Shown here: positions 26,001-39,290 of the stretch, piece by piece | Layout: each line of letters begins with the position of its first letter | Position numbering within the stretch: the first letter of the stretch is position 1 | NCBI GenBank assembly: GCA_022605955.1 | Contig: JAKCOZ010000041.1 | Location: 3,894,501 to 3,958,500 of the forward strand | Reading direction: 5' to 3' | From: Rallus limicola | Lineage: Eukaryota > Chordata > Aves > Gruiformes > Rallidae | DNA: 64,000 bases | Notes under the pieces: generated by a model | The model's input: the letters and a program-made list of their open reading frames with translations, nothing else | What the model was told of the DNA's origin: nothing | The model's database searches: none | Translations under genes and position numbers: made by a program

Positions 26001-29000
26001 GTAGAAAATACAGGAGGCATACACAGGGTAGCTTTTACTTTGGTTTTCATTAAAAAATTATATCCCTGTAAACTTTCTGGGCCTGTTTATACAACATGCA
26101 GAAAAAGGCAGTCTGTGTATGGAGGAGCCACTGTGAATTTCCTCATTTCTATACCCATTAGCTGAAAGTATACAGCCAATTCTCAGCCTTGTATTTTAGG
26201 TCATAAATCTGCTCCCTCTGTTCCTTGGGCAAATTAAAAGCTATATATCTTTTGTCAAAGTCTTTCTGACACAGAGTTCCTACCTTCACAGCCTAAGGCT
26301 AGCTGTGTGTCTAGGAAAATTATATACAATAGGCAGTGACAGCCATGGAGTCTAGCATTTAGGCACTAGTCAACATCTTTTTATACATGTAAAAATCATT
26401 CCACCTTGTAACTGTGCACAATTTGTACATATTTAAAAGAATTGCAGGCGTATGAAATAAGAAAATGCTTTTAGAAGAGAAGGAGGTGGTCTGAATTTTA
26501 TATCCTTGCAATCCTTAACACCATGCTGCATTAAGCATGTGCGTTACTCTCTGCATTACACTAATACCAACCACACTATGAGAACCGTATCCTATTTGCT
26601 TGTGCTTTACCAGTTGCCATGCTTCAGTTTCTGATGAATGTGTGGGCTCTGCTTTTGATTTCAGGTGAATGTAGAAACAGTATATGTGTTTTAATTAAAT
26701 CCATACCAAATTACTTTGTTTGGGAATGCCAGCTTTGTCATGTATCACAGCAATGACTTGTCTAGTTATATTGGAGTTTTATGGCCTTGAAATGAGGCAT
26801 TGCAGGAACAGCAACACTTAAGATGCCCCACACGAATTGCTGCACTGTGGAAAATTTCCTAAGCAAGGGACTCCTGCACATCTTTTAAATGCTGCAAGAA
26901 GCTTGCAAAGTAGTAGGTTTAACGGTAAGATAGAAATATTTATAAAAAATTGAGGGTTTCCTCTAATTATTTGCTGAACAACCATGCCACTCTGCCCAAG
27001 GCTGTAACTTTTCACAGTAGATGCTTCTCATTCTCCTTACACTGCAAGTAACCCTTGTTTCATATTTTTATCTGAAGCAGTACTTGCCCTCTTTAGACCT
27101 CTTTGGTTTATAGCTGCCATTTTCACTATGTCATATCTCTTCTGCTGTGATCAGGGGTGTTCATCTTTTTCCCTTCCTAAGTGATATTGTTGTCATATAA
27201 TTTACTTTCTCAAGTGTTCTGTCTGGAAAGCTGGAGGCGTGTCTTCTTTACATCTAACACACAACCACAAACTGAACAGAGCTTGTGGATTTGATCTGCA
27301 GTTTCCATTTATTGTCCACTTTGAAATAAATATAAAGTAGCACTACTACCTAAAAATACCTCTTATTCCTATTTTTGAACACATGGCTTATATTCCTTAG
27401 GAGAATGGTTTCCTTTCCAACTGTCATCTTTTGTCCTGTCTCAGCAGCTTTAGGATGCTTTTATGGGTCATTCAATTTTTCCTTCTCAATGCTGATGACA
27501 GTAGTCAAATTTGAGGATGCCGATACTACTGTCAACTCACTTAAAGCAGCATTACAGGGAGGAACGCCATAATTCATTCAAGAACAAAAGTTGCTTACAG
27601 AATAAAAAGTGACAGAAAACTGCATTAGAATTGTTTGCAAAGAGTTTTGCAGTGGGACACAGTCGCAGGACAAAGACAACCCCAGGTTCCTCTGACTTTC
27701 TATGGCAGTTTAATATACATCCAGGGGCCCTACCAGTCTTAAAATACTTACAGTCTCTTATTGTGTATTTTGCACCAATTCAATTTCAAACCCCCGAATC
27801 TGATTTAATTAGAAAGGCAGAACAATCCAGGAAAGCAACCAGGCATCTAGAACCACTACACTGTGTAGCTCAAGTAGATGATGTTTATTTGGCTCTCAGA
27901 ATATATAAACCTCTAAGCATCACTAGTACTTCGAAACGGATGTCAGCTTCCCGAATAAGTTAAATAGCCCACTTTTAATAACGTAAGTCTAAAATAAACA
28001 GGGCTTCAGTGGGTCCAATCGACAGCTGGCACAGCTGTAACCAAGACATTACCACACCCACAGGGTTACGCACATGTCTGCCAACAGCTCTTCAACAAGT
28101 GGACACGTACTACAAGGATGTACAAGTGTGCAGCCCCAAAAAGACCCCTGTGCTACCAAGGCTTCGTACTGGAATCCATCATTTGTTTCTGAGCATCTCT
28201 GCATATACAAGTGTAAAACTCCATTTGGTTTCCCAATAACCAGTTATTTTACACTGTTGCAATTTGTGCCCCACTGGTAGAATTTAATTCATTACTTGTG
28301 GAAGCAGAGTTTGATAATAAATAGTTTTGCAGTTGTGTTGCTTATGATCTTACACTGCTAACCTCCTTCACTACCTGTGAGTGTACCAGCCTGGTGACCA
28401 GGCTCATCTGACCCATGCTTTGTGTCTTCAGTGAAGCTACTGCTCTTGGTAGAAGTATTTAAGTAATAAAAGTATTGCTCTGTGTGAGAAGGACAATGAG
28501 ATTGCAACCCAAAGCAAATAGAAACTCTTCTCTTTTTAAGCTGCTTGAAATGAAAAACACCACAAAACTGGCATATCTGCTTGCATTGTTATTTTAAATT
28601 ATATACACACAGCATCTTAATAGAAGAAATTATATGCTCCCTTGCTGACACATTTCACAGTTAGAAATAGATTTTAAAACTGTTTTCAAATAACAAATTG
28701 ACAATCTTACCCTTGCCTTCCATGTGTGCATACTCCTTAAAAGCACAACCAGAAAGGGGAATACAAAATTCGATTTACTATGATCCACTGCTTACAGAAT
28801 TTGCAATACATTTTTTCTAATCACTCAGAGAGAAATATTTCTTCCAATTTCCTTTTAAACCTCTGCTAGAGGTCACAAAAATTAAGATAGGAATCTGCAG
28901 GAAATGCACAGGAGATATTTATGCTTTTTAACTGCATTTAAAAAGAAAACATTTGTGCTTCAAACTAGTTTCCAATTTTCTAAATGTTTCTTTTCCTAAA

Positions 29001-29130
29001 AAGATGGAAATCCACATTGGTGCACAGAAAGAGCAAGTGTCTGCAGTGGAAGACTACTAACTAAAATCTCCAAATCAGAAAGGCTGTCAAATATAGTGGT
29101 ACAAAACACCAGGGCAGCAGCAGCTACCTT
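20079..29130. other. 9 kb without a recognisable gene or transposon
   Basis: The longest stretch in the window with no CR1 or LTR signature. Frames of 60-110 codons occur (for example 21609-21935 plus, overlapped by 21539-21811 minus, and 27631-27963 plus) but none has a motif or composition I can defend. A G/T-rich tract ending in T7C6AG lies at 22331-22368. The rest is CpG-poor, AT-rich DNA. Confidence 0.6.
22331..22368 (+). repeat. G/T-rich tract ending in a pyrimidine run and CAG
   Basis: GGGGTTTTGTGGGTTTGG repeats pass into T7C6AG. The end mimics a 3' splice site, but no coding frame follows. Confidence 0.45.
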
Positions 29131-30150
29131 CACAGAATCACAGGGGTTGGAAGGGACCTCCAGAGCCCACCAGGTCCAACACCTTGCTAAAGCACAGTCC
29201 CTAGGACAGGTCGCACAAGTCGGAGTCCAGATGAGAAGATCTCCAGAGATGGAGACTCCACACCCCCCTGGGCAGCCTGGCCCAGGGCTCCCTTACACTC
29301 ACGGGGGAAAAGTTCTTCCCCATCTTGGGGGGGAACTTCCTAGGCTCCAACTTGCAGCCATTGCCCCTTGTCCTGTCCCCACAGACACTGAAAAGGGGCT
29401 GCCCATTTCCCCTGCATCCCATCCTTCAGACCTTGATAAACATGAAGAAGGTCCCCCCTTCGTCTTCTTCTCTCCAGGCTGAACAACCCCAGCTCCCTCA
29501 GCCTTTCCTCACAGGGGAGATGCTCCAGGCCCTTCAGCATCTCCATAGCCTCCTCTGGACTCTCTCCAGGAGATCCCTGGCTTTTTTATCCCAGGGAGCC
29601 CAGCACTGGACACAAGACTCCAGGTGGGGCCTGAGCAGGGCAGAGCAGAGGGGGAGGATCCCCTCCTGTGACCTGCTGCCCACACTCCTCCTGATGCCCC
29701 CAGGATCCCATTGTCTCTCTCAGCCCCCAGGGCACACTGATGGCTCATGGCCACCCTGTCATCTACCAGGACCCCCATGTCCTTCTCCACAGAGCTCCTC
29801 TCCAGCAGGTCACCCCCAGCCTGTCCTGATTTCAGCAGTTATTCCTTCCCAGGGACAGGACTCTCCACTTGCTTTTATCAAACCCCATCTGGTTTCTCCC
29901 TGCCCAGCTCTGTGGCCTGTCCAGGCCTCGCTGGATGGCAGCGCAGTGTCCTGCGTGTCAGCCACTCCTCCCAGCTCTGGATCATCAGTGTATTTGCTGG
30001 GGCGGGGGGGGGGGGGTGGGACGGGACGACACTATTTCCTCATCAAGGTCGTTGAAGATGTTAAACAAGCCCAGACCCAACACCGAGCCCTGGGGATCAC
30101 TGCTAGTCACAGGTCTCCAGACCGACTCTGCTCCACTGATCCCCAGTATA
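29131..30150 (-). mobile_element. Longest CR1 LINE copy in the window (~1.0 kb)
   Basis: On the plus strand it begins CACAGAATCACAGGGGTTGGAAGGGACCTCC. It passes the same blocks as the copies at 3345 and 6166, then continues further into the end of ORF2 (CACCCTGTCATCTACCAGGACCCCC, then CATCAAGGTCGTTGAAGATGTTAAACAAGCCC). On the minus strand this carries the final part of the reverse-transcriptase ORF, broken by stops and shifts. It contains a G-run at 30004-30016. The 290-codon plus-strand frame (29325-30197) is antisense to the element and is not a gene. Confidence 0.94.
30001..30027 (+). repeat. Poly-G tract within CR1 (G-quadruplex-prone)
   Basis: GGCG followed by a G run of about 13, then TGGGACGGGA, gives several G-tracts of three or more. 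Other CR1 copies in the window do not reach this segment, so whether the run is a secondary expansion cannot be judged here. Confidence 0.6.
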
Positions 30151-32348
30151 ATATTTTTTATATCATTTCAGCTTCAGAATCCTGGGGAGAGGGTTAGGGT
30201 TAGTGTTCCTCTCACAAGAATAGAAAGTTTCCTTGCATGAATTTGTTCTTTATTGTACTGTTATTAAGACACTAGCATTCTCCTCCTTTTCCTATCAGAA
30301 CTGATAACTGTTTTCCATAACCCTTGACAACACAGTCATCACAACCTCCCTGGAATAGTGAGGAAATGGAAAGCTCATTTTTCAGAAAGAGTATTTCAAG
30401 ATAAAAAGCAAGGAGCTTAAGGAATTTGGCAAAAAATCCATGGCTGTTGGCTTACTTGTTTACTGGACAGCAAGGGTTTTAACAATTAAACACTTTTTCA
30501 TTAAAACTGTGCCCTTGATTTTATAAAGAACTGTCAAAAAATACCTCTCAAATATTTAGATATGGAGAGACAGCAGTGGTATCTCTTGGGAATTATAATC
30601 ATTTTATAGCTCATGCTGAGATCTTCCTAAATATATTCTTCTGTGGATTCAGCACTCATGAAACGGAGTGTCTCTCCTAGAACACACTACCATGAATTGC
30701 TCCCACAGAGAACTTGGTGTCCCCTGGAGACTTTGGAACATCATGAGGTTTACAGTCTGACCAGGGAGCCAATTCTCTACAGCAGAGTATCAGCATGAAG
30801 CAAAGAAAACAAGAACATCATTTTTAATTTGACATTGTGATGAAACTTGTAGGTTTTGAAAATTTATTCAGAGATGAAGTATTCCAAATTGGATGTGATT
30901 TCTGATACAAGATTTCCAGAAGGGGACATGGTTTCATTTAGTGCTGCTACTGACAAGATGTCTTCTGCAGTATTTTCCCAGCAAACTGCACCACTGGGAT
31001 TCATCCCTCAGCAGCTGGAGCACACTAGAGTGGGGACCATGTACTACAGCCAATAAGCATATCAAATTAGTTTATTATGTGGTTTGAACACCAAAAACAT
31101 AGTCCTTTCCTTAGAAAATCTGGAAAAGGAAGTAAAGAGATGAAAATCCCAAGTAACACACAGAAAAAAGCCCTCAATCATTCTCACCCACACTAGGGCA
31201 GGAAGCCCATAGCAGAGACAAAATCTGAGTAGAGGGCTCTCCCATCATCTCACAACTAACCACTGCTACTACCTTGCTTTGCAGCTGCCCAAGTGTAGCA
31301 CCTTTTGTTGTCCTCTTTAATTTTTACCTGCCATTAATTATGTGGGTTAGATTTTTAACGTGGTAACCAGATTTTATTTTCACATATAAAACACATTCTA
31401 CTTTTTAATATTATTTATGCTTAAGCAGTCTAAAGGAGCCATTTCAGCTAGTTAGGGCTTCAAATATTTTTCACATCATGAGTAGAAATGGTTTCTCTGA
31501 ACAGCATGCTGTTGTCACCTAAGAAAAGGCTAACTCTGATAGGGAAAGAAAAAGAAAAGGGGGGGGGAACCCCCAACTATCACACTCTCTTCTTTTTCAC
31601 AGGTCTCCTTTTCTCCTCCTTCCATATTTTAACTTGCAAGGAATGGGCTCCAACAAAGTAGGAAAATCAGACCCTCAGATAATCAACACGTTGAGAAATG
31701 GCAATTTATACTTAATCACTCTAAAATTAATAGACTACAATTGAAATGAAAGGCAGAAATTGTCTTAAGCTAAGTGCAGCAGATTCTTAGGGAGATGTGT
31801 TCTTGTCTTCCTTGCAGCTGAAAATGGAAAGGCATTTCTATATTTCTGATAAATTAGGGTGATATATTAATATTAATTAAGTCATTCACCATTGCCCAAG
31901 GAGTTCACTGTAAATGCTTAGAGATGCTATTAAGTGGACTCAACAAAAGAATCTTCAGATTTCTCCAAGAGCTATGCCTGGCCAAAACATTTACAGCATT
32001 TGTTTTCCTATAGAAATATACACATTTATTTTAGAACTCTGCACAGAATTAGCCATAATTTGGGATTTATCTTCAAAAATCAAATAATTCTGTTTAAGTG
32101 AAATAATGTTGGAAGACAGATCAAGACCGCTATGCTCTCATTGGTGACACTGATAGAACTGCTCTAAGAACTCTCCAGGACATTTACTGAAAGAGTGTCA
32201 CGCACACCTCACCTGCATAACAGACAACTAATCATAGATGCAAACAAACTGCTCTCATCTAACTCAAAATAAAGACAAACAGAAACATTTAGTCCTCTCA
32301 AAGCGCTACATTCAAACTTTGAGAAGAGAAGCACTGTACCACACTTAT
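30151..32348. other. Single-copy DNA, no gene seen
   Basis: AT-rich with an A/G run ending in G9 at about 31550-31568. Two telomere-like units (GGTTAGGGTTAG) at 30192-30204 are too few to count as an interstitial telomere. Confidence 0.6.
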
Positions 32349-32556
32349 AATCACAGAACGATGGGGGTTGGCAGGGACCTCTGGAGATCATCCAGTCCAA
32401 TCCCCTGGCCAGAGCAGGATCACCTTGAGCAGGCTGCACAGGACAGTGTCCAGGTGGGTTTTGAATGTCTCCAGAGATGGGGACTCCACAGCCTTTCTGG
32501 GCAGCCTGGCCCAGTGCTCTGCCACCCTCTCAATTAAGAAGCTCCTCCTCATAAGG
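32349..32556 (-). mobile_element. CR1 LINE 3' fragment
   Basis: It begins ATCACAGAACGATGGGGGTTGGCAGGGACC, then CATCCAGTCCAATCCCCTGGCC, GGGCAGCCTGGCCCAGTGCTC and CTCCTCCTCATAAGG. It is the reverse complement of a CR1 tail, ~205 bp and strongly 5' truncated. Frames at 32238-32604 are shadows. Confidence 0.92.
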
Positions 32557-35500
32557 GGAAAACCTTCTCCAGAAGGCAAAATGCAACCAAAAGAAACACC
32601 ATGAGAATTCTCTATTTTCTGATACCAAGTATTTACTTGAAATCCTGATATGATTCAATACCATTAATAATTTTGTTCATATTCAATAGCATCTATGTAC
32701 CTCACAAGCAGCTCATTGCTTGGATAAAAATCTGCTAAATAAGTCAAAAATCTATCGTATAGTTGAGTCAAAAAGTTGGGCTTTGTTAAAGTTACATCAA
32801 TCTTCACTTCTTCGTGATTCACAGATTGATTTAGATTTAAATACTAAATAGTTTTGATTAATCCACGAGGAAAAAAATAGATTCAAGTCACATAATGTTA
32901 GCAATAGTAATGCAGTACTCCACAGGAACTTGCAGACACTATCCATTACTGCTGTTACTCATACTAAATATAACAACACATACTGGATTATAAATGATTA
33001 TTTCCTCCATAAAATCTGTATAGAAATACTCCAGAATAAAAGCAACAGTGCACTCAAATCCTAATTCTTGTTACAAGGAAGGGAGAAAGGAAGGGAAATG
33101 AAAGCAGAGACCTGTGGTACCTCCTCTTGTTCCCAGACTGAGCAGCTCAGCCCTGTTCAAAGAACAAATAAGCATAAGCTTTCCTCTGTCTTGCAGAGGT
33201 CCAGAAAAGAACAGCAGAGAAGGCAATTAGTTTAGGGAGCAATTATCTTCCTTGAATGTCTTTACAGAAGGGAAATGTGAGACAAGACGGGGGAAAAAAA
33301 AAATCAGACTTTGATAAAGGTCAGTGACATGTAACCTATTTTGGCAATTACTTGTCAAATATCTGAATGGTTTAAAATACATTGAAGCAACTTAGCAAAC
33401 GTGGTGACAGGATCATTTTAAGCAATGTGCTGGCTTATTCTTCAAAGGTAACTCAGAATTTAACACTGGCAATACTGGCATGAAATTGGGTGTGGAGAGC
33501 AAGGGCAGAAGCAATATGCCTTCCCTGTGTTTAACGGGTTACTGGCACAGATGTGGGCTGTAGCCTGTCTGCCACTGGAGCTGTGGTGCAGTCAGCCACT
33601 CAAGCTCCGTCCTTCCCTCTGTGCTAGTCTCAATGCTGACATGATGCAGGTGCATCAGTGACCTCCTATGCAGAGCAGACTGACTCTTCACGTGCACCAT
33701 GGCAGCCAGAAAGCTTTCAGAAGGAGTTCTGCAGCACAGCAAACAGCCCACTATCATGGAGCCTTATTTTATTTTGTGTTGAATTACCATTTTCTTCCCT
33801 GGAGATTCTCCCTTCCAGACTCCTGTGTAAAGATACATGCTGTTTGGGGTCAGATTTTAAATGTGTGACCCACCTGCTGTTCAAAAGCTACACAGGCTGC
33901 ATTCCCCCCACCAGTTCTGCCATTGTGTGATTTTATCTGTGCCAGTGGTAGAGGCTGATTGAACATCAGGAGGGAGAGACAACATTCTATAAAACTGCAG
34001 GCAGAAAAGGTTTGCCAATTATTTTTCTTCTCGTGACTTTTAGGATGCACAGATTCCTTTTGGCAGTTCCCCTTGTTTTGTGCCCATAAAATAAGTTTAA
34101 TGGCTGAATTTTCTTTAAGATAATCAGAGGCTGTATAATTTATGCATCCGAATAGCATTGTAGCCAGATGTAATTTTGCTTGAAGTTTCAGCATTACAGT
34201 TAGTAATGACTCTGCTGGCTGTGTTTTGTAGAATGTGCAATTTATTTAACAGTTGACTGAGCACTGACCCCATATAATATCACCGTAATCAAAGTGTGGT
34301 AAAAATTAAAAATTAAAAACAAAACAAAAAAGAGATCTGTGCCTTCTGGGAAGCAGGCAGATTTCAAGTGGGCAGGGTACAGAAACAACCTCTGAAAAGG
34401 ACTGGTAACTAGTGCAGGCTTTACAGTTTGTAGTACAGGCAAACTAGCCAATCAAAGGTTTATCCAAATTAAGGTTTGAAACACGCTCTCAGTAAATAGC
34501 TGTGGCTTAAGGCATTTGTCAGTCTTTCCTGCCATTCAGTACAAGTCCCTTTGCCTGGTTTGCAAGAGTTGATTATTCTCTGTTCAGACAAGGGAGATAG
34601 CAGAGAGCATCCTGTGCTGCCAAAAAGCAGGAGAAAAGTCACGTTTCTGTTACTGTCTATTTCCAGCATGTCTCAACAAAGAATAAGAGAGCAGTGCCTA
34701 ACAGGCAGTTCTGTCCTTCTGAAGCCCACTGGGATACACATGGAGATTTACCCCTGCTTCTGTGGAGCAGCTCCTGCCCACTCTGCCAGGCTGCCTCAGC
34801 CTTCCCTGAGCTCTCAGCCACACTGCAGAGCCCTTCACTGCTCCCCCAGCCCTTCTGTGTGTCCTGTGCACCCTTCCCACAGGTCTCACCACAAGACCCA
34901 TGAGTCTCCCTTTGGGTCACTATTTTGGCCCGGTCTATAACAAGGTTTGCAGTTAATCCACCTTTTAGCCCAGCCACTGGGTGACGTTTAATAAATTGTA
35001 TTCTTCATTAACATTTCCTTCTCAAGCATTATAGATGATTAATGGCAATAGAGAAATACAGTGTCATCAGCATAAAGCAATGATTTATGGTGATAAAGAA
35101 AACAGCATCATCAGCATAAAATACATCAAGTTGTTTGAAGAACTGAAGTTAACACAGAAAGGAGCAGATCCAGAATTTGCTCCAAGCTCAGGTTAGCTCT
35201 GCTGCATTCAGGCAGGTCCCTGGTTCAGCCCGTTGAAGTGGCTGCATGACTGAGACTTGCAGGCTTCTGTGTCCCCAACAGGTCCAATAAAGCCTGTCTG
35301 AGACACTGCACTGCAATGACAGCATTACACAACAGACAGGGAAGATGGTTTTCTCTCAAACTCCTCTATGCTGTTAGTGAATCCTAACTGTATTCTTAAG
35401 CCAATTTAGATCAGAGGCCATTATTACACAGACTTGCAGCAGGCTACACTACAATTTATGTGCCATGTGGGATACAAAGAGCCATGAAAGATTTTCTTTC

Positions 35501-38500
35501 AAAGCACTCAAAAGGCTGAAATGATTTCTCAGCAGGTTGCCATTTACACTAGTAATCCAATTGGAGTAAGAGTCTTTCTAACCAAGTTTAAAAAAGGCAA
35601 CACAATTTAAAACAGTGTCCTGAGACAGCAACTCAGCATTTTAAGAAATGTAAAAATCTGGGAAAAAGTTTTGCATTATGGCACACAGCCACAGTCTTCT
35701 TGGTACAGTGTGGAACAAGCATTCAATGCTACAAAGCTGTAAGATCTAAGCAACTTCCCACAGACTCTCAGAGCAGTGAACATTTTTTTCTAAAAAATAA
35801 AAAACAACCACCCCAAACCCTAAAGACAGCCCAAAAGGAAGACAAAATAAAGTATAAAAATCTTAGTAATTTGATAGTCCATTGGAAATGGGCATCTGAC
35901 TCTGGGGATGCTCTGAAACGGTAATGGGCTACACAGCATGAGAGCTGCTTTCTATCTAGGCTGCAAAGGAAACATCACCACCAGTTTTCTTAAAAAATAT
36001 CATCATCACAGGACTTTGTGCTCTTTAAGAAAAAAAAGAAGAATCACTCATTCATAATAAAGAAACTAAAGCAAAACCAAATGACAGCCAACACCTTTCA
36101 TGAAGGCTTGTTATTTGGAGGGAAAAGTTGGTATAAAGGCCTCTTCTGTCTCAGTAAAGAGTTGTAAAATTTTGAAGATTTCAGTTATCTACCTGCTTGA
36201 TAGCATTGTTCCTAATAATTTGCTGCTTCTTCCCAATTATTTTCAAACTTGACTATCTTGGTTTTGCCACTACTAAGAGTAATTTAGAGAAATAATGAAA
36301 AAGAATGGGTCCAGTGCCAATTCATGCTGCCCTCTTCCATAAATCTCTCTCCAACTGTAAACACTTCCACTTATATCTACAATATTTTTGACCTTTATGC
36401 TGTTTCTATGACTCTTTTCAACCACCAGCAGCAGACTGACTACTGTGAGATTTTTCTCCTGCATATTCTGAGTATCCAGATACAACAGCTGCTTCACGGG
36501 GGAGGATGAATCTGAAACAGGTTCTCCCCTCTCACAAAGTGCCAACATCATGATTACACCTTCAGTATTAACACTGCACATTTAAAGCCAGACTAAAGCA
36601 CAGTACACTGCACTTAGGAAAAGCATGCTATACAGAGGGCAAAACAACAGGGATCCCTCTTTCCTCTCCATTCAGATGCTTGCTCATAGAGAAGAGCTGC
36701 TCCTAAGAGGATGAGGAATACATTGAAAGCAGTGACCATCACACTAGCAAGGAGCACAGACACAGATTCCCTACATGAAAATCCACCTCTTAAGGTCAGC
36801 AAATATTTTTTAATGAAACAAAAATGACTACTGGAGGTTTTATACATGTGGTTTTACATTTCCCACACACACAGGGGACATAATGTGCTCTACTGACATA
36901 AAACTCAAAAATGCCCACTGAAGAGAAGCAGAAATCAGGGTCATTCTACTAGGATGAAGAAATGCTTCCTCAACAGCCTAGGTGAGTTTAAGACATCTAT
37001 CAATTACATGAGGGGAGGGGTGGTAAGCAATGCCAACTGTTTTCTATACATTTGTATTTAAATACTTGAAATAACTTGCTTTGCACATGTTCATAGTGTT
37101 TAAAACTACAGTATCAGTGAGGAAAGAGGACTCTGAATGAATAATGGAGAATGTGTGCACAGAAAGTCATTAATTCACTCCAAGAGTACACGATTGCACA
37201 GCATACAAAGACCCAGAGAAAAGCAACGCATGGGGCCGCTTCTGCAAACAGCAAAAAGAACAAAGTTTACAGACCATGAACTGATTTGTAAAAATCATTT
37301 AGTGAATTGCTTTGAACAACAAATTAAGCTCCATTCTCTGCTCCATGTTGCATGGATTATCCAGGGTGGTCCAGTGTTTCTAACTATTTTTTCCAAGTTG
37401 TGTAAAAATACAGTGCCCCAAAAATAGTGTTCTCACAGGTGAAGTGGAAGAGAAAAAAGACCAGAGGCTGAATCCCCTTATTCAGCTGGGAAAGGCAGAA
37501 TTGTTTTGCTCTGCCAGCCCACTTGCTGGCTGTTTTCTTTTTCAACTCAGAGAGCAGTTTCTGTAATAGCAATTCAGTTCTTGTTCCTCAGACTATGTGG
37601 AGATTTGTTTAGGCTTGGATAAATGCCCAAAACACGCTCCCAACTATTCCCACTTCTATTGAGACTCTGAAAAGGAACTGCATGTATCTTTTCAGAATTA
37701 AGGTCTTTTTATTTTAGTCTCAGATGAAAGCACACAGAGCTAAACAAGGAGAAAGGAAGCAAAGTGATCTGAACTTACACAGAGATAAAGAATGGCTCAT
37801 TTAGAGTTTCGCTGAAGTTCTGGATGAATGGCCGTCTTAACTTTTGCCTCATCCCAACTACTCTAACAATATTTTTCAACCCTGGGTTAGGAAATTTGTG
37901 ATTTTTGCCATGCATTATGATGATGTGCAGATATTATATTTAAAGGAAGAAGAGGTGTATGCAATACTGTTAGGTTTTTTTTTCACTGAAAACCAATAGC
38001 AAATTATTAACAGCACAAGCAACAGTCGAGTGTCAGTGAGATAAAAGATGAGGGCAGTCTCACATCAAAGAGACACCTTCAATTTGGGGTAAAAAGGAAG
38101 CACTGAAAAATATAATTCAATTTTTTTTTAAATAAGAAATATCTTAATAGCTAGTATGCTAAACTACTAATAAGGCCTTTAATGTTTCATTCATGGGGAA
38201 TTTCTCATTAAAGACATTCAGCAGATGATCTGGCTATCCACACTGGTAACCTGTATATGAATGCAATGCAAACCTCATGTGAGTCAGCAGAAAGCTTGCA
38301 AGTAGATTAGTACACTATGATCACAAGGGATCAGTACAGCATCAACCATTCTTCAAATATGATGGAAAAAGCCCTTGTTCTCATTAAAAAAAAGGAGCTT
38401 GTTTTCATATCACACCCACACCCCCGCCTCAAAATGGCTTTATATGAGATCTGGATTGCTGTTTTGGTTAGTAGGCATGAAACCAGAGAGGCCTTTGCAG

Positions 38501-39051
38501 GGTGATTACTTACATTTAGAAGAGCTGAACAGCAGAAGAGAACAGGCTTCCAGGAATTGTTAATGTTCATTCATGCTTAATAAAAGTTTCATTCATTCTT
38601 GTACACCTTTCAGGCTCTCTTTTACGAAACATCCGAATGGGTATGTTTCTGGGTTTTAAATTACCTACTTCTGTGCAAAAGGCAAATAAAATCCCTATTC
38701 TTCATTTACATACCTCTACAATAGTGCTTGTGAGGAGGAGAGGACTGTCTCCCCAGGATACCTGTTCAAGTACTTGTGATGGGAATGGAAAAAAACTGCT
38801 ATAGCACAGGTTGGGGTTAAAAAAATCCCTTTTAATAACCTTCTCCACTTGAAGCAATTAAAGCAAGGCAAGTTCAGGTTCCGCTGTATTATTTTCAAAC
38901 AGTAGTGACTCAAACAGAATTTGAGCAGTCCTGTATGACAGTACAAACCTGCAAATGCAGTAATTCCTGTTGTGCACTTGATGCAGTGTCGAAAAATCAC
39001 AAGGAGTCAAGAACTTGGAAGCTCAGAAATATGTTTCAATAGCACATCAGT
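32557..39051. other. 6.5 kb without a recognisable gene or transposon
   Basis: No supported gene. Frames at 34551-34977 are open on both strands across a C-rich patch and look like chance. A 13-bp direct repeat (TCATCAGCATAAA) occurs at 35064 and 35108. A10-type and T10-type runs are scattered. Confidence 0.6.
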
Positions 39052-39290
39052 GACAGACTCACAGGTTTGGAAGGGACCTTCAGAGATCATCAAGTCTAAC
39101 CCCCCTGCCAAGGCAGGGTCCCTAGGATAGGTCACACAGGTCGGCGTCCAGACAGGGCTGGAATCTCTCCAGAGATGGAGACTCCACACCCCCCTGGGCA
39201 GCCTGGCCCAGGGCTCCCTCACCCTCACTGAGGAAAAGTTCTGCCCCATCTTGGTGGGGAACTCTCTGTGCTCCTACATCTGTTCCACCC
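39052..39290 (-). mobile_element. CR1 LINE 3' fragment
   Basis: It starts GACAGACTCACAGGTTTGGAAGGGACC, then CCCTAGGATAGGTCACACAGG and CTGGAATCTCTCCAGAGATG. It ends within the GGGGAACTCTCTGTGCTCC block, which is altered relative to the other copies. It is most like the 29131 copy, sharing the CCCTAGGA(T/C)AGGTC block. Confidence 0.93.

Noticed and set aside
27631..27963. 110-codon plus-strand frame
   Set aside because: Composition is not absurd for a protein, but I see no motif, no upstream signal and no similarity I recognise. Conservation data would be needed to take it further.
29325..30197. 290-codon open frame, the longest in the window
   Set aside because: It lies antisense to a CR1 copy, is proline- and serine-rich as expected from reading GC-rich CR1 backwards, and includes a poly-glycine stretch from the poly-G run.
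30192..30204. Telomere-like GGTTAGGGTTAG
   Set aside because: Only about two units; this is expected by chance and is not an interstitial telomere block.
34551..34977. Frames of 106-129 codons on both strands
   Set aside because: They overlap across a C-rich patch that is stop-poor on both strands, so openness is explained by composition.
35064..35120. 13-bp direct repeat TCATCAGCATAAA, 44 bp apart
   Set aside because: Flanking bases do not extend the match convincingly; it may be an old tandem duplication but is too weak to claim.
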